Positions 12,942 to 21,278 of a DNA stretch of 24,379 nucleotides are shown in pieces. The translations under genes were made by a program, and so were the position numbers. The notes under the pieces are model-generated. The model had not been told where the DNA came from and ran no database searches. It was given only the letters and a program-made list of their open reading frames with translations. Origin of the DNA: a virus; IMG/VR virus record IMGVR_UViG_3300025264_000112, positions 1-24,379 of that record. The stretch is one strand, 5' to 3'. Positions within the stretch are counted from its first letter, which is position 1. Each line of letters opens with the position of its first letter.

Positions 12942-14930
12942 ATGGCCTATCCAAAACTAACTCCACAAAATGCTAAAGAAAGGGCTTTTATACGTTCTAT
13001 TCAAGATGGAGAGGTAGGACATTTACCTAAAAGTAAGTGGGGTCTTGCTGTTAGCCCTGATGGCGCTAAAGGACCAATGCAAATAATGCCCAAAACTTAT
13101 AAAGACGTTATGGGTAGTATGAAGGGTTGGGATAATCCTAAAAAATTAGAAGAGGCTGGAATAACATATGCTCTAACACAGTATAGAGCTTTTGATGGTA
13201 ATGTTAGACGAGCGGCAGGAGCTTATGTAAGAGGTCCGTCAGATGAAAGAAAGAGAAAACCTCTGGGAGATAGATCAAAGTATTATGTTAATAGAGTTAA
13301 TACCACATACAAGACACTAATGGCTGATACTTCAGGTCAACCAGTGGCTAGACCAACAAAAAGGGAAACATCTCAAATGGCAACAGATAAATGGAAAACA
13401 CATCCATTGTATAGGCAATGGGTAAAAGCCAATAAATTAGATCGGACCAAGGCAGAGGGACAACGAAGGGATCTCTATAATCAGGCCAGAAGAGCTGTAA
13501 ATGAGGAAAATAAATTAAAAAAGAGAGGCATTATTATTCCACCTCGTATAGCTAATTCTGCTTCGGCTGGTAGACAGATAGTAAAGGCTTATGAGGCTAA
13601 ACCGCCCACAGCGGCTGAGATAGCAGGAATGGCAAAGGGCGTTGTTGACTACTGGACATATGCTACACTACCAGCATCTATAGGAGGAATTGTATCTCTT
13701 GGTAGAGGAGCTTACAGATTATTTAATGCAGCCGGTAAACAATTTGGAAAAGTATTTAAAAGTAAGGCGGCGGCTCTGGAAGCAGGGAGAAAGGCAAAAC
13801 CACCTCCAAGTGCTGCTCCTCCACAACCACCAAGAATTGCTAGTCCAGACAGAGGGTTTTTTGGTAGGCCGATACAAAAAGCAAAAGATCAACCTAGAGT
13901 AAGGGCAGCAGAAAAAGTTAAACAACAAAAAGAAAAGGCAAGAGCTGCCAGAGAGGCACGTGAAGCAAGAGAAAGAGCCGAAAATGAACGGATACTGGAA
14001 CTTAGTCGTGGACCAACACCACCTCCAGTACCTCGACCACCTCCAAAGACACCAACGAGAACTGCTCGTCCAGGCGAAGGTCTTTATGGTGGGACAACAA
14101 CACAAGCATCAAAGACACAGCCACGGCCAGCACCAAGGCCACAGTCAAGGCCAAATGGAAAGCCAAAGCCACAGCCGAAGCCGAAGAAACGGCTGAATAA
14201 ACTGGCAAAGGCACACCCTGTTCTAGGAACAGCAGCGGTATCGCTGGCATTAGGTATTCCCGCTGCTTTTATTACTAAAGAACTAATGGATAGATATAAG
14301 GTAAATCCTGAAAGTGCTCAACGAAAGGCTAATCAGATAAAGAAACAAATAAATCAGGTTAATAATAAACTTCCAGATAATGCAAGAAAAGTGACGACAC
14401 CACAAAATTTAGAAACACTACAAAAACGTTATGGACTTCATTCATCACAAACAGGACCGATAAAGAAGGTTAAAAAAGTAAAAGATTCATATGATTTTGG
14501 AGCTACACCACCTATATTTGAAAGTAAAGTCCCAACAAATCAAAAAGTAAAGGATACGAAAAAACCGGGTTGGCTTCCTTGGGATTGGATAAAGAAATCT
14601 GGACCAGATACTAGCGCCCCAGCAAAACGAGTATATATAGCTCCATTTGGAGAAGTGACTGTAGGAGAAGATCCAGAGGAGACAGCTCGAAAAGAGAGAG
14701 TATTTCAAGAAACTAACTATAAAAGGGGTGGTCAGGTTAGAAAGGGTCCGAAGAAAACTAAAGCTCGCAGGGTTAAAACAAAACCACTAACATTAAAACA
14801 AAGAAGTGCTTTGAAACAGCATTCTCAGAAACATACATCAAAACATATGATATATATGCGTGATCGTATGAAGCAGGGAGATACTTTCAAAGATGCTCAT
14901 CGAAAAGCTACAAGAAGGGTAGGCAGATAA
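12942..14930 (+). CDS. Lytic transglycosylase-like virion protein fused to a basic C-terminal domain
   Basis: 662 residues. The N-terminal 130 resemble an SLT-type lytic transglycosylase, which cuts peptidoglycan: EVG with likely catalytic Glu24, AVSPDGAKGPMQIMPKTY, AGAYVRGP and YYVNRVNTTYK. Next come a basic helical region, a moderately hydrophobic stretch (226-258), long Pro/Lys/Arg-rich linkers with two similar segments (RIASPDRGFFG and RTARPGEGLYG), and a likely membrane segment (about 424-441, VLGTAAVSLALGIPAAFI). The end has a GGQV motif and a basic domain, LKQRSALKQHSQKHTSKHMI and GDTFKDAHRKATRRVG, which I recognise as a separate small protein in many viruses. This build suggests a protein that is packaged, ejected and opens the cell wall during DNA entry, comparable in role to T7 gp16. 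The function is inferred. Confidence 0.75.
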   Translation: MAYPKLTPQNAKERAFIRSIQDGEVGHLPKSKWGLAVSPDGAKGPMQIMPKTYKDVMGSMKGWDNPKKLEEAGITYALTQYRAFDGNVRRAAGAYVRGPSDERKRKPLGDRSKYYVNRVNTTYKTLMADTSGQPVARPTKRETSQMATDKWKTHPLYRQWVKANKLDRTKAEGQRRDLYNQARRAVNEENKLKKRGIIIPPRIANSASAGRQIVKAYEAKPPTAAEIAGMAKGVVDYWTYATLPASIGGIVSLGRGAYRLFNAAGKQFGKVFKSKAAALEAGRKAKPPPSAAPPQPPRIASPDRGFFGRPIQKAKDQPRVRAAEKVKQQKEKARAAREAREARERAENERILELSRGPTPPPVPRPPPKTPTRTARPGEGLYGGTTTQASKTQPRPAPRPQSRPNGKPKPQPKPKKRLNKLAKAHPVLGTAAVSLALGIPAAFITKELMDRYKVNPESAQRKANQIKKQINQVNNKLPDNARKVTTPQNLETLQKRYGLHSSQTGPIKKVKKVKDSYDFGATPPIFESKVPTNQKVKDTKKPGWLPWDWIKKSGPDTSAPAKRVYIAPFGEVTVGEDPEETARKERVFQETNYKRGGQVRKGPKKTKARRVKTKPLTLKQRSALKQHSQKHTSKHMIYMRDRMKQGDTFKDAHRKATRRVGR

Positions 14931-15016
14931 TGACAGATAAATCCTGTTCTGGATGTAAGTGCGATTGCCACTGTGATAAAGAAAAATGTGAGAATTGTAA
15001 ATGCGGAAGTGAGTAA
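14930..15016 (+). CDS. 28-residue cysteine-rich peptide, metallothionein-like
   Basis: Eight of 28 residues are Cys (6, 9, 11, 13, 15, 20, 23, 25), plus His14 and no aromatic residue. The spacing gives one CxxC followed by four CxC-type steps, then a second cluster with CxxC and CxC, the pattern of metallothioneins that bind Zn, Cu or Cd through thiolates. The ATG overlaps the previous stop by one base (TAATG), and its own stop overlaps the next ATG in the same way, just as in the neighbouring genes; AGG at 14921-14923 is six bases upstream. This fit on both sides makes chance unlikely. It is far shorter than usual bacterial metallothioneins (about 50-60 residues). A disulfide- or zinc-stabilised structural peptide is the alternative. 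Confidence 0.7.
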   Translation: MTDKSCSGCKCDCHCDKEKCENCKCGSE

Positions 15017-15690
15017 TGGCAGTTTCGTCTACATATAATTTTAACCTTGATATAGATGAGGTTATACAAGAAGCAATGGAAATGATCGGAGGGGAAGATA
15101 CTCTAGGTCATGAGCCAGCTTCTGCTCGACGTTCAATTAATCTCATGCTCAAGGACTGGCAAAATAGAGGTATTCTTCTGTGGAGTACTTCTGTTTCCAG
15201 TGTAACTGTGGCTGCAAGTGTTACCGCATATAGTCTGGATTCCTCAACTGTGGACGCTCTGGAAGTTGTTCTAGGTCGAGACGACACAGACATACAACTT
15301 ACTCGTATATCTCCAGAGGAATATCTTCTTATTCCAAATAAAACCCAGACAGGCCGACCTATGCAATACTCTATTCGGAGAGGTATGGCCAATCCTACCA
15401 TGTCTGTCTGGCCTATTCCTGAGAATTCCACGGATGTTCTTAAAATAGAGGTTATTAGCGAATTAATGGATGTAGATAAATCTGCTGGACAAAATGCAGA
15501 TATGCCAAAGAGATTCCTTCCACCTCTTACGTGTGGACTATCTTATTACATGTCAATGAAACGTCCTGGTGTTCCTCCTGAAAGGATATCGATGCTGAAA
15601 ACTAATTATGAAGAGATATTGTTCAGAGCTATGCAGGAGGATCGAGAAAGAGCTTCCATGCGTGTTGTACCCAGATTAGGATATATCTAA
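15016..15690 (+). CDS. Neck protein, P22 gp4-like (packaged-DNA stabilisation)
   Basis: 224 residues, expected to form the ring below the portal or adaptor that closes the head. Features typical of this family: an N-terminal helical part with LDIDEVIQEAMEMIGGED and RRSINLMLKDWQNRGILLWS, a central beta region with DALEVVLGRDDTDIQLTRIS and RPMQYSIRRGMANPTMSVWP, then the PPLTCGLSYYMSMKRPGVPP helix and a basic end (RERASMRVVPRLGYI). In P22, gp4 follows the coat protein and is the first neck protein added. It overlaps its neighbours by one base at each end. Assignment is from pattern and order, so a second adaptor role is the alternative. Confidence 0.78.
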   Translation: MAVSSTYNFNLDIDEVIQEAMEMIGGEDTLGHEPASARRSINLMLKDWQNRGILLWSTSVSSVTVAASVTAYSLDSSTVDALEVVLGRDDTDIQLTRISPEEYLLIPNKTQTGRPMQYSIRRGMANPTMSVWPIPENSTDVLKIEVISELMDVDKSAGQNADMPKRFLPPLTCGLSYYMSMKRPGVPPERISMLKTNYEEILFRAMQEDRERASMRVVPRLGYI

Positions 15691-16016
15691 TGGCAAGTAA
15701 TAGAAATGCTCTGGCTGTATGTGATACATGTGGATTTGTATATCCACACAGAGTAATGCAGATGAATAGTTACGGTATGCTGGTTTGTCCGCAAGACTTT
15801 GAAGGTCAGTACGATCTGAAGAACAGTCCTTTAAATAAGATACCGGATGTACGAGATAATCCAGCAATTTTGAATCCAAGACCCGATTATTTGGGGGGAC
15901 GAGGAGTTATGTGGAATAAGAGTAAAACATGGATAACAACTAATCCTGTAACCTTGGCAGAAACAACGCATACTACCAAATGGGATGATGCTAACAGAAG
16001 TTGGAACACAATATGA
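15690..16016 (+). CDS. Small phage protein with CxxC motif
   Basis: 108 residues. The N-terminal part has Cys11 and Cys14 (CDTCGFVYP) and Cys33 in LVCPQDFEGQYDLKN. Three Cys could bind zinc with one more ligand, such as His20, or the motif may be a remnant of a zinc ribbon. I recall similar proteins beside gp4-like genes in marine phages, without known function. The C-terminal half is polar with several Trp. The ATG overlaps the previous stop (TAATG) and the stop overlaps the next ATG (ATGA), so it is translated in the same coupled chain. Confidence 0.75.
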   Translation: MASNRNALAVCDTCGFVYPHRVMQMNSYGMLVCPQDFEGQYDLKNSPLNKIPDVRDNPAILNPRPDYLGGRGVMWNKSKTWITTNPVTLAETTHTTKWDDANRSWNTI

Positions 16017-19000
16017 CAGATCTAACAGGTAATTTAATATCAGAAACATATAAGCAAGTTCTGCTTATCAATGCCAGTACTACCAATAGTGGTGTTGATA
16101 CCTCTCTGGTGAATGTACAGACAGGAGATGGAACTAATAGTGCTTTGCAAGTTGCAACTAATGCAGTGAAGGTTGCTGGTACGTTTGCAGTATCCGGAGC
16201 GGTTTCACTGGATGGTAATATGCATGTGGATGACAAGGTATGTGCCTCGGCATTCTACGGAGATGGCTCTAATATTACTGGAGTGACTGCCACGATTGCA
16301 GGTAACATCTCTGTGAGTAATGTAACAATTGGTGGGACTTTACATGTTGCTGGTATTGCCACATTAGCTGGTGCTACGCATCTTAAGAGTACGGTCACAG
16401 TAGGTGGTGCAGCTAACTTTGGTAGTACAGTTACCGTGGTAGGTGCTGCTCATCTGCAAAGCACAGCTTCCATAGGTGGAGCCGCCACGTTTGCCAGCAC
16501 AGTCACGGTTGTGGGAGCAGCCGCACTAAAAAGTAATGTATCTGTTGGGGGTACTCTGGCAGTAGCCGGAGCAGGTACATTCACATCCAAGGCAGAATTC
16601 AAGGACGATGTATCAATTAGTGGTAATTTAGATGTAGCTTCTGCTGCATGTATAGGTGGCACTTTCATGGCAGTTGGAAATGCTACTTTCGATGGGGATG
16701 TCTCTGTAAGCGGTGGTCTGGTAGTTGGTGGTACGGTAACTATTGTAGGAACTAATGTACAAGCTGCTAATGCCAGAGTATGTGCATCTGCATTCCACGG
16801 GGATGGTTCTAATTTAACTAATATAGCTGGCTCGGCGATCTCAGGTAATATCTCTGTTAGTAATATCAGTGCGGGAGGTGATCTCAATGTAGCTGGTGGA
16901 GCTTCCATAGTAGGTACTGTGACAATAGTCGGAGCTAATCTACAAGCTACCAATGCCAAGGTATGTGCGTCTGCATACTATGGTGATGGTTCTAATCTTA
17001 CTGGAGTTGTGGCGTCTATTACAAGTGGTGTTATAGCTAATTTATCTATAACTTCCAATTTAGATGTTGGAGGTAATACTTCCATAGGTGGTACTTTTAA
17101 ATCTACAGGAGCAGGTACATTTGCATCCACGGTTACAGTTGTAGGTGCTGGTACATTTAAAGATGATGTATCAGTTAGTGGTAATACTGTTCTTGGTGGA
17201 ACATTAAGAGTTGCAGGAGCAACCTCTCTTGAAGGTGCAGTTGATCTTAATAGCACACTTACTGTAGCAGGAGCAGTATCACTTGCATCAACACTATCAG
17301 TTGGAGGTGCTTCACACTTTGCTTCTACAGTTACTGTAGCAGGAGCCTCTCACCTTCAAAGTACAGTATCTATTGGAGGTGCTGCTACATTTGCTTCGAC
17401 AGTTACTGTAGCAGGAGCAGCTATATTTGAAGACAGTGTTTCTGTTAGTGGTAATTTAGATGTTGCTGGTAATGTATCAGTAGGTGGAACTGTCTTTGCT
17501 GCTGGTGGTATTACATACGATGGAGATGTTTCTGTTAGTGGTAATCTGGCTGTGGGAGGTAATACTTCCATAGGAGGGACACTTAGTGTTACAGGAGCGG
17601 TAAGCCTAGCTTCTACTCTTAGTGTTGGAGGTGCTGCTTCATTTTCTTCAACAGTTGCAGTGGGAGGTACTACAAATCTACTAGCAGATGTTTTAATCTC
17701 AGGAGATGCTGTCGCTGCTGGTACTTTCCAACCTCAAGGTGATACTGCCTCTGGAGATGATGCAGCTATAGGATACACATCTGGGGAAGGTCTTATTCTT
17801 ACAGGACAGGGAAGTACCTCAGATATTACACTAAAGAATGATGCCGATGGTACGGTATTCACGGTTCCAACTGGTACTGATGATATTCTTTTCCCCGATA
17901 GTGCCAAAGCTATGTGGGGAGCTGGTAGTGATCTTCAAATTTATCACGACGGCTCCAATAGCTATATTGATGATTCTGGTAGTGGTCTGTTACATATAAG
18001 AGGAAGCCAGATTAATATTAATAAGTACACTGGCGAAAACATGGCAACATTAGTTGCAGATGGTGCTGTTACACTTTATTATGATAATAGTGCAAAACTT
18101 GCTACAGCATCTGGTGGTGTAGATGTAACAGGAGATTTAACTGCTACTGGAACTATTGAACCTGCTGGAGATACAGCCGCTGGAGATAATGCTGCTATAG
18201 GTTATACTAGTAGTGAAGGCCTTATCCTAGCTGGTCAAGGCAGTACAGGTGATGTCACTATAAAGAATGATGCTGACACTAATATATGTTATGTTCCCAC
18301 TGGAACAAATTATCTGCGCTTTACCGATAGCAGATATTTATCGTTTGGCGATTCCGATGATCTTCAAATTTATCACAATGGTACTGATAGTTATATTACG
18401 GATGTAGGCACAGGCGTTCTTAAAATTACATCTGATGGTGGCTCAATTAGTTTCCAAAAGAGTAATAGTGAAGTTATGGCAACAATGGCAACAGATGGTG
18501 CTGTTACACTTTATAATGATAATGCTATAAAACTTGCTACAGCCTCTACTGGCATAGAAGTAGGAGCATCAGGTGTAAATGCTACTATTAAGACTCACAG
18601 TGCTGGAAGTAGTAATTTAACATTGGGTGTTAATGCAGGTAATACTATCGAATCAGGTGGTAATTATAATACCTTGGTAGGCGACGAAGCTGGCACGGCT
18701 ATCACAACAGGCGATAATAATGTTGCTGTGGGTTATGGAGCCTTGGATGCTGGCACGACGGCATCTTACATCACAGCAATTGGTTATAATGCTCTTGGTG
18801 CTAATACGACGGCTAATAACTGTGTAGCGGTTGGTAATACTGCTCTTGCTGCGAATACGACAGGAGCACATAATGTAGGGATTGGTCATCAAGCCCTTAA
18901 TGCAAATACTACGGCTGCGAATAATGTGGCTGTTGGTAAAAATGCTTTACTTTTAAATACCACCGGATATTCCAACGTAATGGTAGGGACAGATGCTGGC

Positions 19001-21259
19001 GATGCCATAACTACGGGACCACTTAATGTGGGAGTGGGCCATAACGCATTAGGTACAGTCGTAACGGGCCAAGAAAATACGGGTATTGGGTATAACGCCC
19101 TATCTCTAACAACTGTTTCAGACAACACAGGTATTGGAGCTTATGCTGGTGATGCTCTGACAACCGGAGCTAACAACACCTGCGTGGGAGCTTACTCTCT
19201 TAGTGCGGCTACTACCGGCGCTTCAAATGTGATGGTTGGGGCTTGGGCAGGAGATGTTCTTACTACAGGATCAGATAATACTGGTATCGGCATACATTCT
19301 CTTGGTGCTTTAACGACTGCTGGCTCTAACACAGCGGTAGGCGCTAGTGCCGGGATAAATACAACTACCGGCGATTCAAATACATCGCTTGGTGCAAGTG
19401 CGTTTGCAGCAAATACAACCGGAGCATCGAATGTTGCCGTAGGTGTTCAGGCTCTTGATGCCAACACGACGGCTGCTGGTAACACCGCTCTGGGCTACCA
19501 AGCTATGAGTGCAAATACGACCGGAACAGGTAATGTTGCGGTGGGTTATCAAGCTCTGGATGCCGTCACAACGACATCTGGGCATACTGCTGTAGGATAT
19601 TCTGCTCTTGGCGCAGCAACCGACAGTGGCAATACCGCCGTTGGTTATCTTGCTTGTCGTGACACTGCTGGGGGCGCTTATAACGTAGCTGTGGGTCACG
19701 AAGCTCTACTAGTAAATACAAGCGGGGTGTACAATGTTGCCGTAGGTAATGGTTCTCTTGATGCTAATACTTCGGGAGGTAATAACACTGCTGTAGGCCG
19801 TCTTGCTCTAAGTGCAAATACAACGGCTTCTGATAATGTTGCCGTAGGATCTACTGCTCTTGATGCCAATACAACGGCTTCTTATAACACAGCAGTAGGC
19901 AGTTCTGCATTAAGTGCAACCCAGACCGGCGCTCAAAATACCGCCGTAGGCACATATGCTCTACAAAATGCCCTTGAGGACAATAATACAGCAGTTGGCT
20001 ACGCAGCAATGCAGAACTGCACTACCGGCGAGTATAATACAGCCGTGGGACATGCGGCTCTTGATGCAACTGTAACTAGCGACTACAACAATGCATTTGG
20101 TGTTAGTTCGTTAACCACTCTTACAAGCGGGGCAAACAATAATGCTTTTGGTTCTTCTGCTGGTCAGGCATTAACAACTGGCGGGAGTAATGCATTCTTT
20201 GGCGGAGGTGCTGGGTACACTCAAACTACAGCAGGTTCCTGTGCATTCTTCGGGCATAATGCTGGGTATTATAATAATGGGGCTAATAATAGTGCTTTTG
20301 GGGCTACTGCTGGAGATGCCATTACTACAGGAACTCTTAATGTTGCCGTAGGCGCTACTGCTCTGACTGCCAATACAACGGCTTCTTATAACACAGCAGT
20401 GGGCTATGGTGCTATGGCGGCAAATACGACGGGAACATTCAATACAGCAGTGGGTTATGGTGCTCTGGATGCTTGCACTACAACAAGTCAGAATACTGCT
20501 GTTGGGTACAATGCTATGGGTGCATGTACTGGATCTGGAAATGTTGCCGTTGGTGATCAGGCTATGCTTGTTGCTGTTGCCGCAAGTTATAATGTAGCTG
20601 TGGGTGATCATGCAGGAGATTCCATTACAGACGGCACAGGCAATCAATTACTGAGTTATTATGCTGGCGCTGGCATTACAACTGGTGATTATAACGTCTG
20701 TATTGGATATAATTCCGGAACGCATAGTGTAGCCACGACCACTGGATCAGGAAATGTGTTCATCGGCAATGGCGCACATTCTTCTGCTGTTGGTGTGAGC
20801 AATGAAATGGTTATTGCTTCTAGTGCGAATATTCAAGGTAAGGGTGCTAGCACTGGTTTCATAAATGCTAACACTGGTGGCAATTATGCCGGTAATAACT
20901 CAGCCGATTGGTCAACAAACTCCGATAGACGAATTAAAAAGAACATCGTTGATAGTCCAAAAGGACTTGCTGAGATCCTCACGGTCGTTCCGAAGAACTT
21001 CCTCTATAAGAGCGATGAAGAACTTCAAGAAGATTTCCCCGGTGCTCAAGAGGGTCTGCCGCAAGATGTTTTGACAACGAGTGCCATTGCACAGGAGTTG
21101 CAAGAAGCATTCCCGGAAGCAGTCACCGAACGGAGTGATCATGGAATATTATCGGTAGATCGTGGCCCTGTGGTTTGGGCAATGATTAATGCAATAAAAG
21201 AACTATCCGCTGAAATTGATGAACTGAAGAAATGGAAAGAAGAACACACTAGTAAATAA
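16013..21259 (+). CDS. Giant tail fibre with YadA-like repeats and S74 chaperone
   Basis: 1748 residues, probable receptor-binding fibre, presumably trimeric. Regions in order: N-terminal anchor (1-40); short beta repeats with three KVCASAFYGDGSN-type modules and many STVTVxGA units (about 60-565); a tandem pair of 143-residue modules (570-712 and 713-855) with DLQIYHDGSNSYI and MATLxADGAVTLY; some 40 repeats of the kind NTAVGxxALxANTT (about 876-1610), as in the heads of trimeric autotransporters (YadA, Hep_Hag); and a C-terminal S74 intramolecular chaperone (1637-1748). The last begins SDRRIKKNI and is expected to cleave itself before Ser1637 by a Ser/Lys pair (Lys1642), with IAQELQEAFPEAV following. 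ATG 16013 is chosen within the ATGA overlap with the previous gene; an upstream in-frame TTG is ignored. Confidence 0.92.
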   Translation: MTDLTGNLISETYKQVLLINASTTNSGVDTSLVNVQTGDGTNSALQVATNAVKVAGTFAVSGAVSLDGNMHVDDKVCASAFYGDGSNITGVTATIAGNISVSNVTIGGTLHVAGIATLAGATHLKSTVTVGGAANFGSTVTVVGAAHLQSTASIGGAATFASTVTVVGAAALKSNVSVGGTLAVAGAGTFTSKAEFKDDVSISGNLDVASAACIGGTFMAVGNATFDGDVSVSGGLVVGGTVTIVGTNVQAANARVCASAFHGDGSNLTNIAGSAISGNISVSNISAGGDLNVAGGASIVGTVTIVGANLQATNAKVCASAYYGDGSNLTGVVASITSGVIANLSITSNLDVGGNTSIGGTFKSTGAGTFASTVTVVGAGTFKDDVSVSGNTVLGGTLRVAGATSLEGAVDLNSTLTVAGAVSLASTLSVGGASHFASTVTVAGASHLQSTVSIGGAATFASTVTVAGAAIFEDSVSVSGNLDVAGNVSVGGTVFAAGGITYDGDVSVSGNLAVGGNTSIGGTLSVTGAVSLASTLSVGGAASFSSTVAVGGTTNLLADVLISGDAVAAGTFQPQGDTASGDDAAIGYTSGEGLILTGQGSTSDITLKNDADGTVFTVPTGTDDILFPDSAKAMWGAGSDLQIYHDGSNSYIDDSGSGLLHIRGSQININKYTGENMATLVADGAVTLYYDNSAKLATASGGVDVTGDLTATGTIEPAGDTAAGDNAAIGYTSSEGLILAGQGSTGDVTIKNDADTNICYVPTGTNYLRFTDSRYLSFGDSDDLQIYHNGTDSYITDVGTGVLKITSDGGSISFQKSNSEVMATMATDGAVTLYNDNAIKLATASTGIEVGASGVNATIKTHSAGSSNLTLGVNAGNTIESGGNYNTLVGDEAGTAITTGDNNVAVGYGALDAGTTASYITAIGYNALGANTTANNCVAVGNTALAANTTGAHNVGIGHQALNANTTAANNVAVGKNALLLNTTGYSNVMVGTDAGDAITTGPLNVGVGHNALGTVVTGQENTGIGYNALSLTTVSDNTGIGAYAGDALTTGANNTCVGAYSLSAATTGASNVMVGAWAGDVLTTGSDNTGIGIHSLGALTTAGSNTAVGASAGINTTTGDSNTSLGASAFAANTTGASNVAVGVQALDANTTAAGNTALGYQAMSANTTGTGNVAVGYQALDAVTTTSGHTAVGYSALGAATDSGNTAVGYLACRDTAGGAYNVAVGHEALLVNTSGVYNVAVGNGSLDANTSGGNNTAVGRLALSANTTASDNVAVGSTALDANTTASYNTAVGSSALSATQTGAQNTAVGTYALQNALEDNNTAVGYAAMQNCTTGEYNTAVGHAALDATVTSDYNNAFGVSSLTTLTSGANNNAFGSSAGQALTTGGSNAFFGGGAGYTQTTAGSCAFFGHNAGYYNNGANNSAFGATAGDAITTGTLNVAVGATALTANTTASYNTAVGYGAMAANTTGTFNTAVGYGALDACTTTSQNTAVGYNAMGACTGSGNVAVGDQAMLVAVAASYNVAVGDHAGDSITDGTGNQLLSYYAGAGITTGDYNVCIGYNSGTHSVATTTGSGNVFIGNGAHSSAVGVSNEMVIASSANIQGKGASTGFINANTGGNYAGNNSADWSTNSDRRIKKNIVDSPKGLAEILTVVPKNFLYKSDEELQEDFPGAQEGLPQDVLTTSAIAQELQEAFPEAVTERSDHGILSVDRGPVVWAMINAIKELSAEIDELKKWKEEHTSK
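16238..16282 (+). repeat. Fibre module VCASAF-GDGSN, copy 1
   Basis: 45-base coding module (VCASAFYGDGSNITG). Related copies of the same length lie at 16778-16822, 16961-17005 and, in the second fibre gene, at 22745-22789. The first 14 bases here are identical to those of the copy at 22745. Confidence 0.85.
16778..16822 (+). repeat. Fibre module VCASAF-GDGSN, copy 2
   Basis: Encodes VCASAFHGDGSNLTN. It is followed, as in copy 1, by a GNISVSN segment. Confidence 0.85.
16961..17005 (+). repeat. Fibre module VCASAF-GDGSN, copy 3
   Basis: Encodes VCASAYYGDGSNLTG. It is 183 bases after copy 2, while copies 1 and 2 are 540 bases apart. Confidence 0.85.
17720..18577 (+). repeat. Diverged 429-bp tandem duplication in the fibre gene
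   Basis: Two modules of exactly 143 codons (17720-18148 and 18149-18577). Aligned landmarks are GYTSxEGLIL, the GQGST segment, DLQIYH and DGAVTLY; each is 429 bases from its partner. The copies have diverged mostly in the middle of each module. Confidence 0.85.
18640..20850 (+). repeat. YadA-head-like repeat array in the fibre gene
   Basis: About 40 imperfect repeats of some 14-19 codons centred on NTAVG/NVAVG and ALxANTT. The array includes long exact DNA matches, the clearest being 33 bases shared by 19864-19896 and 20368-20400. The repeats are coding; no separate element is implied. Confidence 0.85.
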
Positions 21260-21278
21260 CTTAACCAAGGAGAGAAAA

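Noticed and set aside
18653-20647. Several minus-strand open frames opposite the giant fibre
   Set aside because: Repetitive Ser/Thr/Ile/Cys products mirror the fibre repeats; no independent support.
16238-20850. Regular repeats that might suggest a CRISPR array
   Set aside because: All repeats are in frame, encode fibre beta repeats and vary at codon level; there are no constant repeats with unique spacers.
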